A stretch of 64,000 nucleotides of DNA from Roseovarius atlanticus (GTDB taxonomy: Bacteria; Pseudomonadota; Alphaproteobacteria; Rhodobacterales; Rhodobacteraceae): assembly GCF_001441615.1 (NCBI RefSeq), contig NZ_LAXJ01000005.1:62001-126000 (forward strand), read 5' to 3'. The position numbers were made by a program, and so were the translations under genes. Positions 1-8,238 of this stretch are shown piece by piece (position 1 is the first letter of the stretch; each line of letters starts with the position of its first letter). The notes beneath the pieces are model-generated. The model was not told the DNA's origin, searched no databases, and was given only the letters and a program-made list of their open reading frames with translations.

Positions 1-411
1 GCCGATGAAGCCCTCGTAGGCGATGCCTTCGGCATCGAGCATCGTCATGCCGGCGGCCAGGGTCGAGGCGGAAACGGCCCCGAAGAGACCCGCCGTGGCC
101 ATGCCGTCCACCGGTCTGACACCGCGCCAGCGCGCGAGCGTCCGTGTGCCCAGCAGAACGATCAGGATGCCGGCCAGCGCGGCGCAGAAGGCCGGTACGG
201 CGAGCGCGGCCAGATCGGCCTCGCGCATGGCGATACCGCCGCTAAGGCCGACCTTGAGCAGCAGCAGAACGATGATGAACTTGTAGACGGGATCGGGAAT
301 TTCGAACTTGCTGCCGATCGCGGCGAGCACCATGCCCCCCAGCAGGAATGACAGGGTTGGTTTTTGCAGTTGGTCGAGCAGGGTCGACATGAGTGCGGTA
401 AGAATATCCAT
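1..411 (-). CDS. sbtA: SbtA-type sodium-dependent bicarbonate permease (5' part, cut by window edge)
   Basis: The first 137 codons of a membrane protein read leftward from ATG at 411 and run off the window. The N-terminus closely follows the cyanobacterial SbtA pattern: a short amphipathic start ending in QKPTLSFLLGGMVLAAIGSK, then IPDPVYKFI, KVGLSGGIA and ATAGLFGAVSASTLAAG. Three to four hydrophobic segments are visible. SbtA proteins are Na+-dependent bicarbonate importers of the inner membrane. In a heterotroph the role could be bicarbonate supply for carboxylases or pH balance, which is inference. A LysR regulator is transcribed divergently 100 bp away and probably controls it. The C-terminal half is not visible. 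Confidence 0.85.
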   Translation of the reverse strand, partial: MDILTALMSTLLDQLQKPTLSFLLGGMVLAAIGSKFEIPDPVYKFIIVLLLLKVGLSGGIAMREADLAALAVPAFCAALAGILIVLLGTRTLARWRGVRPVDGMATAGLFGAVSASTLAAGMTMLDAEGIAYEGFIG

Positions 412-515
412 GAGCTTGTCCCTCTGAACGGATGCGATGGCGATCAGATAGCGGGCAACCTGACTAATAAAAAATACAACTATCTTTATTTATCGTTCTA
501 TTTTATGGAATGATC

Positions 516-1388
516 ATGGATCTGAACTATCACCATCTGCGGTATTTCCAGGCCGTCGCGACCGAAGGCAACCTGACGCGGGCGGCGGAAAAGCTGAACC
601 TGTCACAATCGGCGCTGTCGACGCAGATCCGGACATTGGAGGCACGTCTGGGTCACGCCTTGTTCGAGCGGGTGGGGCGCACGCTGGAGCTGACCGAGGT
701 GGGCCGCATCACGCTGGACCACGCGGCCCGGATTTTTGCCACGGGCGATGAGTTGCTGGCGGTGTTGCGGCGCGAAAGCCTGCAAACGCCGCCGCTCAGG
801 GTCGGGGCGCTGTCGACCTTGTCGCGCAACTTTCAGTTGGGGTTCCTGAGGCCGGTGATCGCGGAGGCGGGCACGGGGATCGTCCTGCGGTCAGGCCAGG
901 TCGACGGCCTGCTGGAGGACCTGGCCGCGCTGAGGCTGGACGTGGTGCTGATGACCGAACCGCCGCGTCCGGGCGCGGGCGAAGACCTTGTGGCGCACCG
1001 GATCGCCGAGCAGCCGGTTGGCTTGCACGGGCTGCCGGAACGGATGGCGCATCCGACGCTGCGCGCGCTGCTGGAAAGAGAGCCTGTCATCGTGCCCACG
1101 GAAAGCCCGATCCGCACCGGCTTCGATGCGCTGGTGGCGCGGCTTGGGGTCAACGTGACCATCGCGGCGGATGTGGACGACATGGCGATGGTTCGTCTGC
1201 TGGCGCGCGAGGGCGCGGGCGTGGCAGTGGCGCCGTCGGTGGTGCTGAAGGACGAGATACGCGACGGTGTTCTGCAGACCGCGAAATTCGATCTGAAGAT
1301 CGTGGAGACGTTTTATGCGGTCACGGTCCGGCGCAACTTTCCGCATCCGATGTTGCGGGACCTGTTGCCGACCGAGGCGGCGGCGTAG
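516..1388 (+). CDS. LysR-family transcriptional regulator
   Basis: A 290-residue LysR-type regulator. The N-terminal winged HTH starts MDLNYHHLRYFQAV and contains the recognition-helix pattern LNLSQSALSTQI; the rest is a substrate-binding-like effector domain. An ATG at 510 (MIMDL) is also possible; 516 matches the usual family start. It is divergent from the sbtA-like gene across an AT-rich 104-bp gap, the classic LysR-target arrangement, so bicarbonate or carbon status is a plausible effector, though this is inference. It converges on tpa, with a weak GC hairpin at 1388-1410 between them. Confidence 0.9.
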   Translation: MDLNYHHLRYFQAVATEGNLTRAAEKLNLSQSALSTQIRTLEARLGHALFERVGRTLELTEVGRITLDHAARIFATGDELLAVLRRESLQTPPLRVGALSTLSRNFQLGFLRPVIAEAGTGIVLRSGQVDGLLEDLAALRLDVVLMTEPPRPGAGEDLVAHRIAEQPVGLHGLPERMAHPTLRALLEREPVIVPTESPIRTGFDALVARLGVNVTIAADVDDMAMVRLLAREGAGVAVAPSVVLKDEIRDGVLQTAKFDLKIVETFYAVTVRRNFPHPMLRDLLPTEAAA

Positions 1389-1417
1389 GGCGGCACGGCA
1401 CGCACCGCCCCAAAGGG

Positions 1418-2803
1418 TCAGCCGAAGACGCGGCCCAGCGCCTCGTCTACAGAGGCGACGATCTGGTCGATGTCGTCCTTGGTCGAGATCAGCGCCGGTG
1501 AGAAGCACAGCGTGTTGTTGAAGCCCGGGATCGAGCGGTTGGTCACGCCGATGATCGTGCCCTGCGCCATGCAGTCGGCGACGACGGCCTGGGCCTGTTT
1601 CTCGGGTACCGGCTCCTTGCTGGCGCGGTCCGAGACAAGCTCGGCCCCGAGGAAGAGACCCTTGCCGCGGACCTGGCCGATGACGGCGTGCTTGTCGGCC
1701 AGCGCGTTCAGTTGGTCCATCATGTAGTCGCCCATTTGCGTGGTGTTTTCCAGCAGGCCTTCCTCTTCGATGATCGCGACGTTTTCCAGCGCCGCGGCGG
1801 GGCCAGCGGTGCAGCCGCCGAAGGTCGAGATGTCGCGGAAGTAGTTCAGCGGATCCTCGATATCGTCCTTGAACATGTCAAAGACCTTTTCGTTGGTCAC
1901 GCAGCAGGCGATGGCGGCATAGCCGGAGGCGACGCCCTTGGCCATGGTCACGAAATCGGGCTCGACGCCGTAATGCTGGTAGCCGAACCAATGGGTGCCG
2001 GTACGGCCCACGCCGCAGACGACCTCGTCAATATGCAGCAGGATGTCGTACTTGCGGCAGATCTCCTGCACGCGAGGCCAGTAACCCTCGGGCGGGGTGA
2101 TGACGCCGCCGCCGGCAGTGACCGGCTCAAGGCAGAGCGCGCCCACCGTGTCGGGGCCTTCGGCAAGGATGACTTCCTCGATCGCGTTGGCCGCGGCGAT
2201 GCCGTATTCCTCGCCGGTCAGGTCCCATTGGGCGCGGTATTCAAGGCAGTGCGGCACGCGTACGAAACCGGGCGCGAAGGGGCCGTATTGCGCGTTGCGT
2301 TCGTCCTGGCCGCCCGCCGACATCGTGCCGATGGTCGAGCCGTGATAGTCGCGCTCGCGGTAGAGGATCTTGTATTTCTTGCCGCCATAGCGCTTGTGCG
2401 CGATCTGGCGGACCATCTTGAAGGCTTTCTCGTTCGCCTCGGAGCCGGAATTGGTGAAATAGACCCGGCTCATGCCCGGCATCTTGGAAATCAGCTTTTC
2501 CGAGAAGAGCGCGCCGGGGATCGAGCCGGCGGATCCGGCGAAATAGGGCAGCTTGATCAGCTGGTCGCGGATGGCGTTGGCGATGCGCTCGCGGCCATAG
2601 CCTACGTTCACCGTCCAGACCCCGCCGGACACGGCGTCGATATGTTCCTTGCCGTGCTGGTCCCAGACTCGCATCCCCTTGCCCTCGACGATGATGCGGG
2701 GGGCGCCGGTCTGGAACGGCTGGTGTTGAATCAGGTGGTGCCAGACATGGGCGCGGTCGGCGTCCACGACTTTGTCGATATCATTCAGCAGGTTGCCATC
2801 CAT
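1418..2803 (-). CDS. tpa: Taurine--pyruvate aminotransferase
   Basis: A 461-residue class-III PLP aminotransferase. It transfers the amino group of taurine to pyruvate, giving sulfoacetaldehyde and alanine, the first step of taurine catabolism. The PLP lysine lies in the MAKGVASGY motif, after the LHIDEVVCGVGRTG segment that holds the cofactor-ring aspartate. ATG at 2803 (MDGNLLND) is chosen because GGAG sits 6 bp upstream; the frame stays open to 2857, with another ATG at 2815. It is divergent from tauABC, and TauR-like boxes lie between them. The sulfoacetaldehyde-processing genes xsc and pta are not in the window. Class-III enzymes are hard to separate by substrate, so the taurine call rests on similarity plus the transporter. 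Confidence 0.88.
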   Translation of the reverse strand: MDGNLLNDIDKVVDADRAHVWHHLIQHQPFQTGAPRIIVEGKGMRVWDQHGKEHIDAVSGGVWTVNVGYGRERIANAIRDQLIKLPYFAGSAGSIPGALFSEKLISKMPGMSRVYFTNSGSEANEKAFKMVRQIAHKRYGGKKYKILYRERDYHGSTIGTMSAGGQDERNAQYGPFAPGFVRVPHCLEYRAQWDLTGEEYGIAAANAIEEVILAEGPDTVGALCLEPVTAGGGVITPPEGYWPRVQEICRKYDILLHIDEVVCGVGRTGTHWFGYQHYGVEPDFVTMAKGVASGYAAIACCVTNEKVFDMFKDDIEDPLNYFRDISTFGGCTAGPAAALENVAIIEEEGLLENTTQMGDYMMDQLNALADKHAVIGQVRGKGLFLGAELVSDRASKEPVPEKQAQAVVADCMAQGTIIGVTNRSIPGFNNTLCFSPALISTKDDIDQIVASVDEALGRVFG

Positions 2804-2902
2804 GGGAAGCTCCATCAGGTCGGGCCCGGCACAGCGGCCGGGGGCGGATGAGTGCACAGCAGTGCGATTGCATCATAATCAGCCGTGAAACTGCGACTGT
2901 CG

Positions 2903-2935
2903 ATAGGGCCAGGCAGGGTCATTGTTTAGGTCCAG
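2903..2935 (-). promoter_or_regulatory. Candidate TauR operator (two direct boxes)
   Basis: On the minus strand the sequence CTGGACCTAA occurs at 2926-2935 and the near copy CTGGCCCTAT (8/10) at 2903-2912, 23 bp apart in the same orientation. The consensus I recall for the MocR/GntR-type regulator TauR of Rhodobacter capsulatus is the direct repeat CTGGACYTAA upstream of tpa. The boxes lie about 100-130 bp upstream of the tpa start, in the 398-bp gap shared with tauA. No tauR gene is in the window. Confidence 0.6.
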
Positions 2936-3201
2936 AAAGTGGTGAGCTACTTTCGCTGAAACGCGAAACGCGTGCTATTCTGCTGATTTCCGAGACGGTT
3001 TTCCCGAAACTTCGGTTCGGAAAGGTGGAAGAAGCCGCGTCAGCCAGACAAAATCATTGATCGGAATCGTAAATTCGGATCGGATGAGGCCGCATCTGCC
3101 ATCGGGGGCAGCGTGATGGCATGGTTTCTGCCGTGCAGCGAATGTCCCCGGCAAGGATGGCGCAACAAAAAAGAAACGACAGTCCAGGGAGACAAGAAGC
3201 A

Positions 3202-4191
3202 ATGACACTCAAGTCGAAACTCATGGCGGCCACCACCGGCGCGGCACTTCTGGCCGGCGCGTCCGCCTCGGCGCAGGAGCTGACGGTCGGCTATTTCCTC
3301 GAATGGCCGATGCCGTTCCAGTATGCCAAGGCCGAAGGCATGTATGATGAAGCGTTGGGCATGACCGTGAACTGGGTCAGCTTCGACACCGGTACGGCGA
3401 TGAGCGCCGCGATGGCCTCGGGCGACGTGCAGCTGAGCGTGAGCCAGGGCGTGCCGCCCTTCGTGGTGGCCACCAGCGCGGGCCAGGATCTGCAGATCGT
3501 CGACGTGGCCGTGTCCTATTCCGACAACGACAACTGCGTCGTGTCGGCGGCGCTGGAGATTGACAAGGACAGCGCGGGTGAGCTGGCCGGCAAGAAGGTC
3601 GCCGTGCCGCTGGGCACCGCGGCGCATTACGGTTTTCTGAAGCAGATGGACCATTTCGGCGTGTCGCTGGACAGCCTGACGGTCGTCGACATGGCCCCCG
3701 CCGAAGGACAGGCCGCACTGGCGCAGGGTGCCGTTGACATGGCGTGTGGCTGGGGCGGTGCGCTGCGCCGCATGAAGGAAAGCGGCAACGTCCTGCTGAC
3801 CGGTGCCGAGAAGGAAGAGCTGGGCATCCTGGTGTTCGACGTGACCTCTGGCCCGGCCTCGTTCATCGCCGAAAACCCCGACGTGGTGACGAACTTTCTG
3901 AAGGTGACGGCCGAGGCCAACGCCATGTGGGCGGACGAGGCCAACCACGAGAAGATGCTGCCGGTGATCGCCGAGGACGCGGGCATGTCGGAAGAAGACA
4001 CGATGGCCACCATCGAGACCTTCGTCTTTCCGCCGGTCGACGAGCAGCTGACCGAGAAGTGGCTGGGCGGCGGCGCGCAGGAATTCATGCTGGGTGTCGC
4101 GAACGTCTTTGTGGAATCCGGTTCGATTGACGCGGCGAAAGCCTCTTACGAGACGAATGTGAACACCGGCCCGCTGGAAGCGGTTCAGTAA
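3202..4191 (+). CDS. tauA: Taurine ABC transporter substrate-binding protein
   Basis: A 329-residue periplasmic binding protein of the SsuA/TauA type. A Sec signal peptide covers residues 1 to about 24 (MTLKSKLMAATTG, a hydrophobic core, then ASAQE). The mature start LTVGYFLEWPMPFQYAKAEG is typical of sulfonate and nitrate binding proteins. ATG at 3202 is preceded by GGGAG; the frame is open further upstream to 3121, but that extension has no signal-peptide logic. It should bind taurine and deliver it to TauBC. It is the first gene of tauABC and is followed by a strong hairpin likely to raise its transcript level over tauBC. Confidence 0.9.
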   Translation: MTLKSKLMAATTGAALLAGASASAQELTVGYFLEWPMPFQYAKAEGMYDEALGMTVNWVSFDTGTAMSAAMASGDVQLSVSQGVPPFVVATSAGQDLQIVDVAVSYSDNDNCVVSAALEIDKDSAGELAGKKVAVPLGTAAHYGFLKQMDHFGVSLDSLTVVDMAPAEGQAALAQGAVDMACGWGGALRRMKESGNVLLTGAEKEELGILVFDVTSGPASFIAENPDVVTNFLKVTAEANAMWADEANHEKMLPVIAEDAGMSEEDTMATIETFVFPPVDEQLTEKWLGGGAQEFMLGVANVFVESGSIDAAKASYETNVNTGPLEAVQ

Positions 4192-4209
4192 GGCGGTTCA
4201 CGCAGGATA

Positions 4210-4239
4210 GACCGCGGGCCACGCGCATGGCCCGCGGTC
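4210..4239 (+). other. Perfect 12-bp hairpin between tauA and tauB
   Basis: GACCGCGGGCCA and TGGCCCGCGGTC form a perfect 12-bp stem around a 6-nt loop, 19 bases after the tauA stop and 40 before tauB. No T-run follows, so it is better read as a 3' mRNA-stabilising element than a terminator. Such elements are common after highly expressed binding-protein genes. Confidence 0.7.
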
Positions 4240-4279
4240 ATTCAAGACCTACAAAAATCTCGAAACGAAGGGGGCAGGC

Positions 4280-5086
4280 ATGTCGACACTGAAAATCGAC
4301 AATATTTCCATGCGCTTCGATTTGCCGAATGGCGGCCATGTGCAGGCGCTCAAGGACGTCTCGCTGGAATTGCAGAGCGGGGAGTTGATGAGCGTGCTGG
4401 GGCCGTCCGGTTGTGGCAAGACCACGCTTTTGAACATCGTGGCGGGCTTCCTTGCGCCGACTGAGGGAAAGATCACGCTAAACGATCACAAGGTGACCGG
4501 CCCCGATGCGGAACGCGGCATGGTGTTTCAGCAAGGCGCCCTATTCGAGTGGATGAGCGTGCGCGACAACGTGAGCTTTGGCCCCCGGATGAAAGGCGAG
4601 AGCAAGTCCAAGTACATGCCGACGGTCAACCACCTGCTGGATGTGGTCGGCCTGAAGGATTTCAAGGAAAAGGCCATTTACGAGCTGTCCGGCGGGATGC
4701 AGCAGCGCGTGGCACTTGCGCGGTGCCTGGCCAACGATCCCGACGTCATCCTGATGGATGAACCGTTGGGGGCATTGGACGCGCTGACTCGCGAGAAGAT
4801 GCAGGGGCTGGTGCTGAAGCTGTGGAAGGAAACCGGCAAGACGATCATCCTGATCACCCACTCGGTGGAAGAGGCGCTGCTCTTGGGCGAGCGTCTGCTG
4901 GTCATGGCGCCGCGGCCGGGGCGCATCCACAAGGAATACCGCCTGCCCTTTGCCGACCTGGGCGTGGGCAAGGACTTGCGCGAGGTGAAGAAGCACCCCG
5001 AGTTCAGTCAGCGGCGTGAGGAAATCCTCGAGATGATCTGGAACATGGAAGAAGAGATCATGGGCCGGGTGGAGGAAAGCGCATGA
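4280..5086 (+). CDS. tauB: Taurine ABC transporter ATP-binding protein
   Basis: A 268-residue ABC ATPase of the nitrate/sulfonate/taurine family. Visible motifs are Walker A GPSGCGKTT (about residues 41-49), the Q-loop in VFQQGALFEW, signature LSGGMQQR, Walker B VILMDEPLGALD and the H-loop in ITHSVEEAL. It couples ATP hydrolysis to taurine import through TauC. GGGGGC lies upstream of the ATG. Its stop overlaps the tauC start by 4 bp (ATGA), so the two are translationally coupled. Confidence 0.93.
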   Translation: MSTLKIDNISMRFDLPNGGHVQALKDVSLELQSGELMSVLGPSGCGKTTLLNIVAGFLAPTEGKITLNDHKVTGPDAERGMVFQQGALFEWMSVRDNVSFGPRMKGESKSKYMPTVNHLLDVVGLKDFKEKAIYELSGGMQQRVALARCLANDPDVILMDEPLGALDALTREKMQGLVLKLWKETGKTIILITHSVEEALLLGERLLVMAPRPGRIHKEYRLPFADLGVGKDLREVKKHPEFSQRREEILEMIWNMEEEIMGRVEESA

Positions 5087-6393
5087 CCGGGTTCATCGTT
5101 CTCGCGCTTTACGTGGCCGCGTTCTTTGTCGCGTATCTCGCGGTTTCGGCGCTGTACCGAGCGTTCTTTGCGCGGGCCGATTTCACTGCGCTGAAGACGG
5201 TCACCTTTGGCGATGAAAGCGCCGTCCGCCCGAACCGGGCGGCCAGTGTGCTGTCGGTGATCACGATCTTCCTGCTGTGGGTGGCCTTTACCAATTCGAG
5301 CCTGCCGTTGCCGCAGGCCTCGTCGCCGTATTTGGGTGAGGTCACGTTCACCTATACATCCACGTTGCCGGACGGACGGGCGGACGATGCCGAGGTATCC
5401 GTTCTGGTCTACCGCGAGGATATCAGCCAGACGGTGGATTCCGAAGGCAACCCGGGGCGCATCCCGGCCGCACCCGAGGTCGAGCCGGGCGACGGGTTTG
5501 CCAAGAACGACAGCGTTGTGGTGCCGCGATACGGCTACAAGGTGATCAACGTGCTGGGCAATGACGAGTTGGGTCGGTCCGAGGATGCCGTCATTACCGC
5601 GCTCAACGGGACCGAGGTGCAGGCCGGCGAGACGATCAAGCTGCCGGAAGGCGAGCTTGGGCTGACGGACAAGGGCACGCCGACATTCTCGCCCTCGACG
5701 GGCAACCGGATGCAGCGGCTGTACCTGCCCGCGCCCGAGGTGACGGTGGAGCGGTTCGTCGAGTTGAACGAGGACGGATACCGCAATTACACGCTTTGGC
5801 AGCATACGTGGATTTCGCTGCAACGGGTCTTGCTGGGCTTTTTCTTCGGCGCGCTGGTGGGGATCCCCCTGGGCTATGCGATGGGCCTGACCAACTGGGC
5901 GCGCGGCTGGTTCGACCCGATCGTGGAGTTCATGCGGCCGGTGCCGCCGCTGGCGTTGATCCCGCTGATGATCATCTGGTTCGGCATCGGCGAGCAGTCC
6001 AAGGTGATCCTGCTGTTCCTGGCGGCGCTGTGGATCATGGCGATCGCGGCGCGGGCCGGCGTGTCGGGCGTGGCGATTTCCAAGGTGCACGCGGCCTATT
6101 CGTTGGGCGCGAGCAAGATGCAGGTGCTGACCAAGGTGATCATTCCCAACAGCCTGCCGGAGATATTCACCGGTGCCCGCGTGGCGATGGGGGTCTGCTG
6201 GGGCACGGTGGTTGCGGCCGAACTGGTGGCCGCGGAGCGGGGCCTTGGCATGATGATCATGGTCGCGTCGAAATTCCAGCTGACCGATATCGTGATCGTG
6301 GGGATCATCCTGATCGGGATCATCGGTTTCCTGATCGACGTGGGCATCCGGATGCTGGAAAAATGGCTGGTGCCCTGGAAAGGGCGCGTCTGA
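5083..6393 (+). CDS. tauC: Taurine ABC transporter permease with large N-terminal extension
   Basis: A 436-residue permease. The C-terminal 200 or so residues form the BPD_transp_1 domain with the EAA-type loop (ARAGVSG, then SLGASKMQVLTKVIIPNSLPE). Typical TauC/SsuC proteins are about 250-290 residues. Here two N-terminal membrane segments (about residues 4-26 and 55-70) enclose or precede a soluble, acidic region to about residue 235, probably periplasmic. The long form is, as I recall, typical of roseobacter taurine loci. It follows tauB with a 4-bp overlap and is closed by a strong bidirectional terminator. Confidence 0.9.
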   Translation: MTGFIVLALYVAAFFVAYLAVSALYRAFFARADFTALKTVTFGDESAVRPNRAASVLSVITIFLLWVAFTNSSLPLPQASSPYLGEVTFTYTSTLPDGRADDAEVSVLVYREDISQTVDSEGNPGRIPAAPEVEPGDGFAKNDSVVVPRYGYKVINVLGNDELGRSEDAVITALNGTEVQAGETIKLPEGELGLTDKGTPTFSPSTGNRMQRLYLPAPEVTVERFVELNEDGYRNYTLWQHTWISLQRVLLGFFFGALVGIPLGYAMGLTNWARGWFDPIVEFMRPVPPLALIPLMIIWFGIGEQSKVILLFLAALWIMAIAARAGVSGVAISKVHAAYSLGASKMQVLTKVIIPNSLPEIFTGARVAMGVCWGTVVAAELVAAERGLGMMIMVASKFQLTDIVIVGIILIGIIGFLIDVGIRMLEKWLVPWKGRV

Positions 6394-6410
6394 CGCCAGC
6401 GATATGGCAG

Positions 6411-6440
6411 AAACGCCCGGCCGATGCGCCGGGCGTTTTG
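6411..6440. terminator. Bidirectional intrinsic terminator after tauC
   Basis: AAACGCCCGGC and GCCGGGCGTTT form a perfect 11-bp stem with a 6-nt loop, followed by TTG on the plus strand and preceded by A residues that give a T-tract on the minus strand. It lies 18 bp after tauC and just before the 3' end of the convergent Lrp gene, so it can serve both. Confidence 0.85.
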
Positions 6441-6442
6441 TT

Positions 6443-6886
6443 TCAGGCGCGCATGTCCTTGGGCGAGCCCATCACCACGAAAGAGGTGATGGCGTTGACC
6501 TGCGGCAGGGTGCCGATCACGTCGGTGTGGAAAGACTTGTAGGCGGGTAGGTCGGCGACCTCGATCCGCAGAAGGTATTCGACCGAGCCGGTGATGTTGT
6601 GACACTCCACCACCTCGGGGGCGATGGCCATGGCGCGCTCGAAGGCGACCTGGCTGTCCTTGGTGTGGGAGTTGAGGCCGACCGTTGCATAGGCGACGAA
6701 ACCGACGCCCAGCTTGGAGCGGTCGAGCACGGCGCGGAAGCCGGTGATGATGCCGCGGCGTTCGAGATCCTGCACCCGGCGCAGGCAGGCCGAGGGCGAG
6801 AGGCCGACTCGTTCCGCGAGGTCCAGATTGCTGATCCGACCGTCACGTTGGAGTTCTTGCAATATCTTGTCGCTGATTTGATCCAT
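6443..6886 (-). CDS. Lrp/AsnC-family transcriptional regulator
   Basis: A 147-residue Lrp-type protein. It has an N-terminal HTH (MDQISDKILQELQRDGRIS, then LAERVGLSPSACLRRV) and a C-terminal RAM/AsnC ligand-binding domain (HNITGSVEYLLRIEVADL). ATG at 6886 is the canonical family start, although the frame is open to 7126. It is divergent from a LysE-type exporter with an 82-bp gap, the usual arrangement in which an Lrp-type regulator senses an amino acid and induces its exporter. The amino acid is not deducible. Confidence 0.93.
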   Translation of the reverse strand: MDQISDKILQELQRDGRISNLDLAERVGLSPSACLRRVQDLERRGIITGFRAVLDRSKLGVGFVAYATVGLNSHTKDSQVAFERAMAIAPEVVECHNITGSVEYLLRIEVADLPAYKSFHTDVIGTLPQVNAITSFVVMGSPKDMRA

Positions 6887-6968
6887 GGTGCATTCAGATT
6901 GCACAAAACTTTCAATAACACAAACAAACGCAATTTCACTGCGCCTTATGCGGCATATGGTTGCGTCC

Positions 6969-7571
6969 ATGACATTCGATCTGCTTCTTCTACTGTCGGG
7001 CTTTGCCCTAGCCACGGTCATCACGCCCGGGCCCAACAACCTGATGCTCATGGCTTCGGGGGCCAACTTCGGATTCCGCCGGACGGTGCCGCATATGCTG
7101 GGCATTACGCTGGGCTTTCCGTGCATGATCGTGCTCGTGGGCCTTGGCGTGATGCGGCTTTTCGATGTGTGGCCGCCCGCCTATGTGATCCTGAAGGTCC
7201 TGAGTGTGCTGTATCTTCTGTACCTGGCGTGGAAGATCGCCAATGCGGCGCCGCCAAAGGAAGCGCAGGCCGGGGGCAGACCGCTGAGTTTCCTGCAATC
7301 GGCGGCATTCCAGTGGGTGAATCCGAAGGCATGGAGCATGGCGTTGTCGGCCATCACCCTCTACGCGGCAAGCCGCGACCTTGCCGCCGTCCTGTGGGTC
7401 GCGGGCGTGTATGTTGTGGTGTCTGTGGTCAGCACGACAAGCTGGACAGTGCTGGGGCAGCAGATGCGGCGCTTTCTGAACAGCCCGACGCGTCTGCGGG
7501 TGTTCAACCGGGTGATGGCGGCGCTGCTGGTGGCCACGCTGATCCTCGTGCTGCGTCAGCCGCCGGCCTAG
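6969..7571 (+). CDS. LysE/RhtB-family amino-acid exporter
   Basis: A 200-residue membrane protein with about six hydrophobic segments and the LysE signature near the N-terminus (ITPGPNNLMLMASGANFGFR). The family exports amino acids or homoserine lactones. ATG at 6969 (MTFDLLLLLSGF) is preferred; in-frame ATGs at 6948 and 6957 would add a short polar tail. The divergent Lrp gene suggests induction by the exported amino acid. Confidence 0.88.
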   Translation: MTFDLLLLLSGFALATVITPGPNNLMLMASGANFGFRRTVPHMLGITLGFPCMIVLVGLGVMRLFDVWPPAYVILKVLSVLYLLYLAWKIANAAPPKEAQAGGRPLSFLQSAAFQWVNPKAWSMALSAITLYAASRDLAAVLWVAGVYVVVSVVSTTSWTVLGQQMRRFLNSPTRLRVFNRVMAALLVATLILVLRQPPA

Positions 7572-7602
7572 GGCGGGCTTGCGACGCACCCGCGATGCTG
7601 CG

Positions 7603-8238
7603 ATGACGGTCGGCATGACGATCACGCTTCTTCATACCGCCAAGGTGCATTGCGCGCGGTTCGACCGCATCCGTGACAGGATTGCACCGGACACGACCCT
7701 GAACCACATCGTGCGCCCGCGCTGGCTGCAGCGGGCCGAGGACGGCGGCGGCGCATCGCTGGAAGACGAGATTGCAGGCGTCGTCGCGCGGGCCCGGGGG
7801 CCGGTTCTGTGTACCTGCACGACGCTTGGGCCGGTGGCCGAGAGCGCGGGCGCGATGCGCGTGGACTGGCCGATGATGCGGGCGGCGGCAGGGGCGCGGG
7901 GGCCGGTGCTGATGGCGTTCTGTTTGGAAAGTACCTATGCGCCCAGTCTTGCTCTGCTGGAGCGGGCCTTGGCCGAGCAAGGGACGCCGCAAAAGGTTTA
8001 TCCCCTGCCGATGCCGCAATACTGGCTTTTGTTCGAGGCAGGCGAGACAGACGCCTTTGACGCCGTGATAGCGGGCGAGGTGCGGCAGGCCGTGGCGGCG
8101 CAGGGCGACGTGGCGGCGGTGGTTCTGGCGCAAGCCTCGATGGCGGGCGCGGCGGCGCGGCTGGAGGATCTGGGCGTGCCGGTGCTGAGCTCACCGGAGT
8201 TGGCGCTGCGGGCTGTGCTGGGCGTCGCGGGCGGCTAG
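7603..8238 (+). CDS. Asp/Glu racemase-like protein
   Basis: A 211-residue protein with the layout of the Asp/Glu/hydantoin racemase superfamily. One catalytic-loop equivalent, VLCTCTTLGPVAESAG (about residues 68-83), carries cysteines. The second, VVLAQASMAG (about residues 173-182), has Ser where racemases have the second catalytic Cys. Loss of one Cys suggests a different reaction or a non-catalytic role; malonate-decarboxylase-like members also use a single Cys. ATG at 7603 is the working start, and 7615 (MTITLLHTAKV) is equally possible. The 3' end overlaps the convergent GNAT gene by 4 bp. Confidence 0.6.
   Translation: MTVGMTITLLHTAKVHCARFDRIRDRIAPDTTLNHIVRPRWLQRAEDGGGASLEDEIAGVVARARGPVLCTCTTLGPVAESAGAMRVDWPMMRAAAGARGPVLMAFCLESTYAPSLALLERALAEQGTPQKVYPLPMPQYWLLFEAGETDAFDAVIAGEVRQAVAAQGDVAAVVLAQASMAGAAARLEDLGVPVLSSPELALRAVLGVAGG

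Noticed and set aside
1388..1410. GGGCGG/CCGCCC hairpin between the LysR gene and tpa as a terminator
   Set aside because: Only a 6-bp stem with an 11-base loop and no T-run; too weak to list.
1688..2851. A 387-codon open frame on the plus strand opposite tpa
   Set aside because: It is antisense to the well-supported aminotransferase, has no ribosome site or family resemblance, and follows from high third-position GC.
3040..3948. A 302-codon minus-strand frame over tauA
   Set aside because: Shadow of the binding-protein gene with no start signals; tauA has a clear signal peptide and family pattern.
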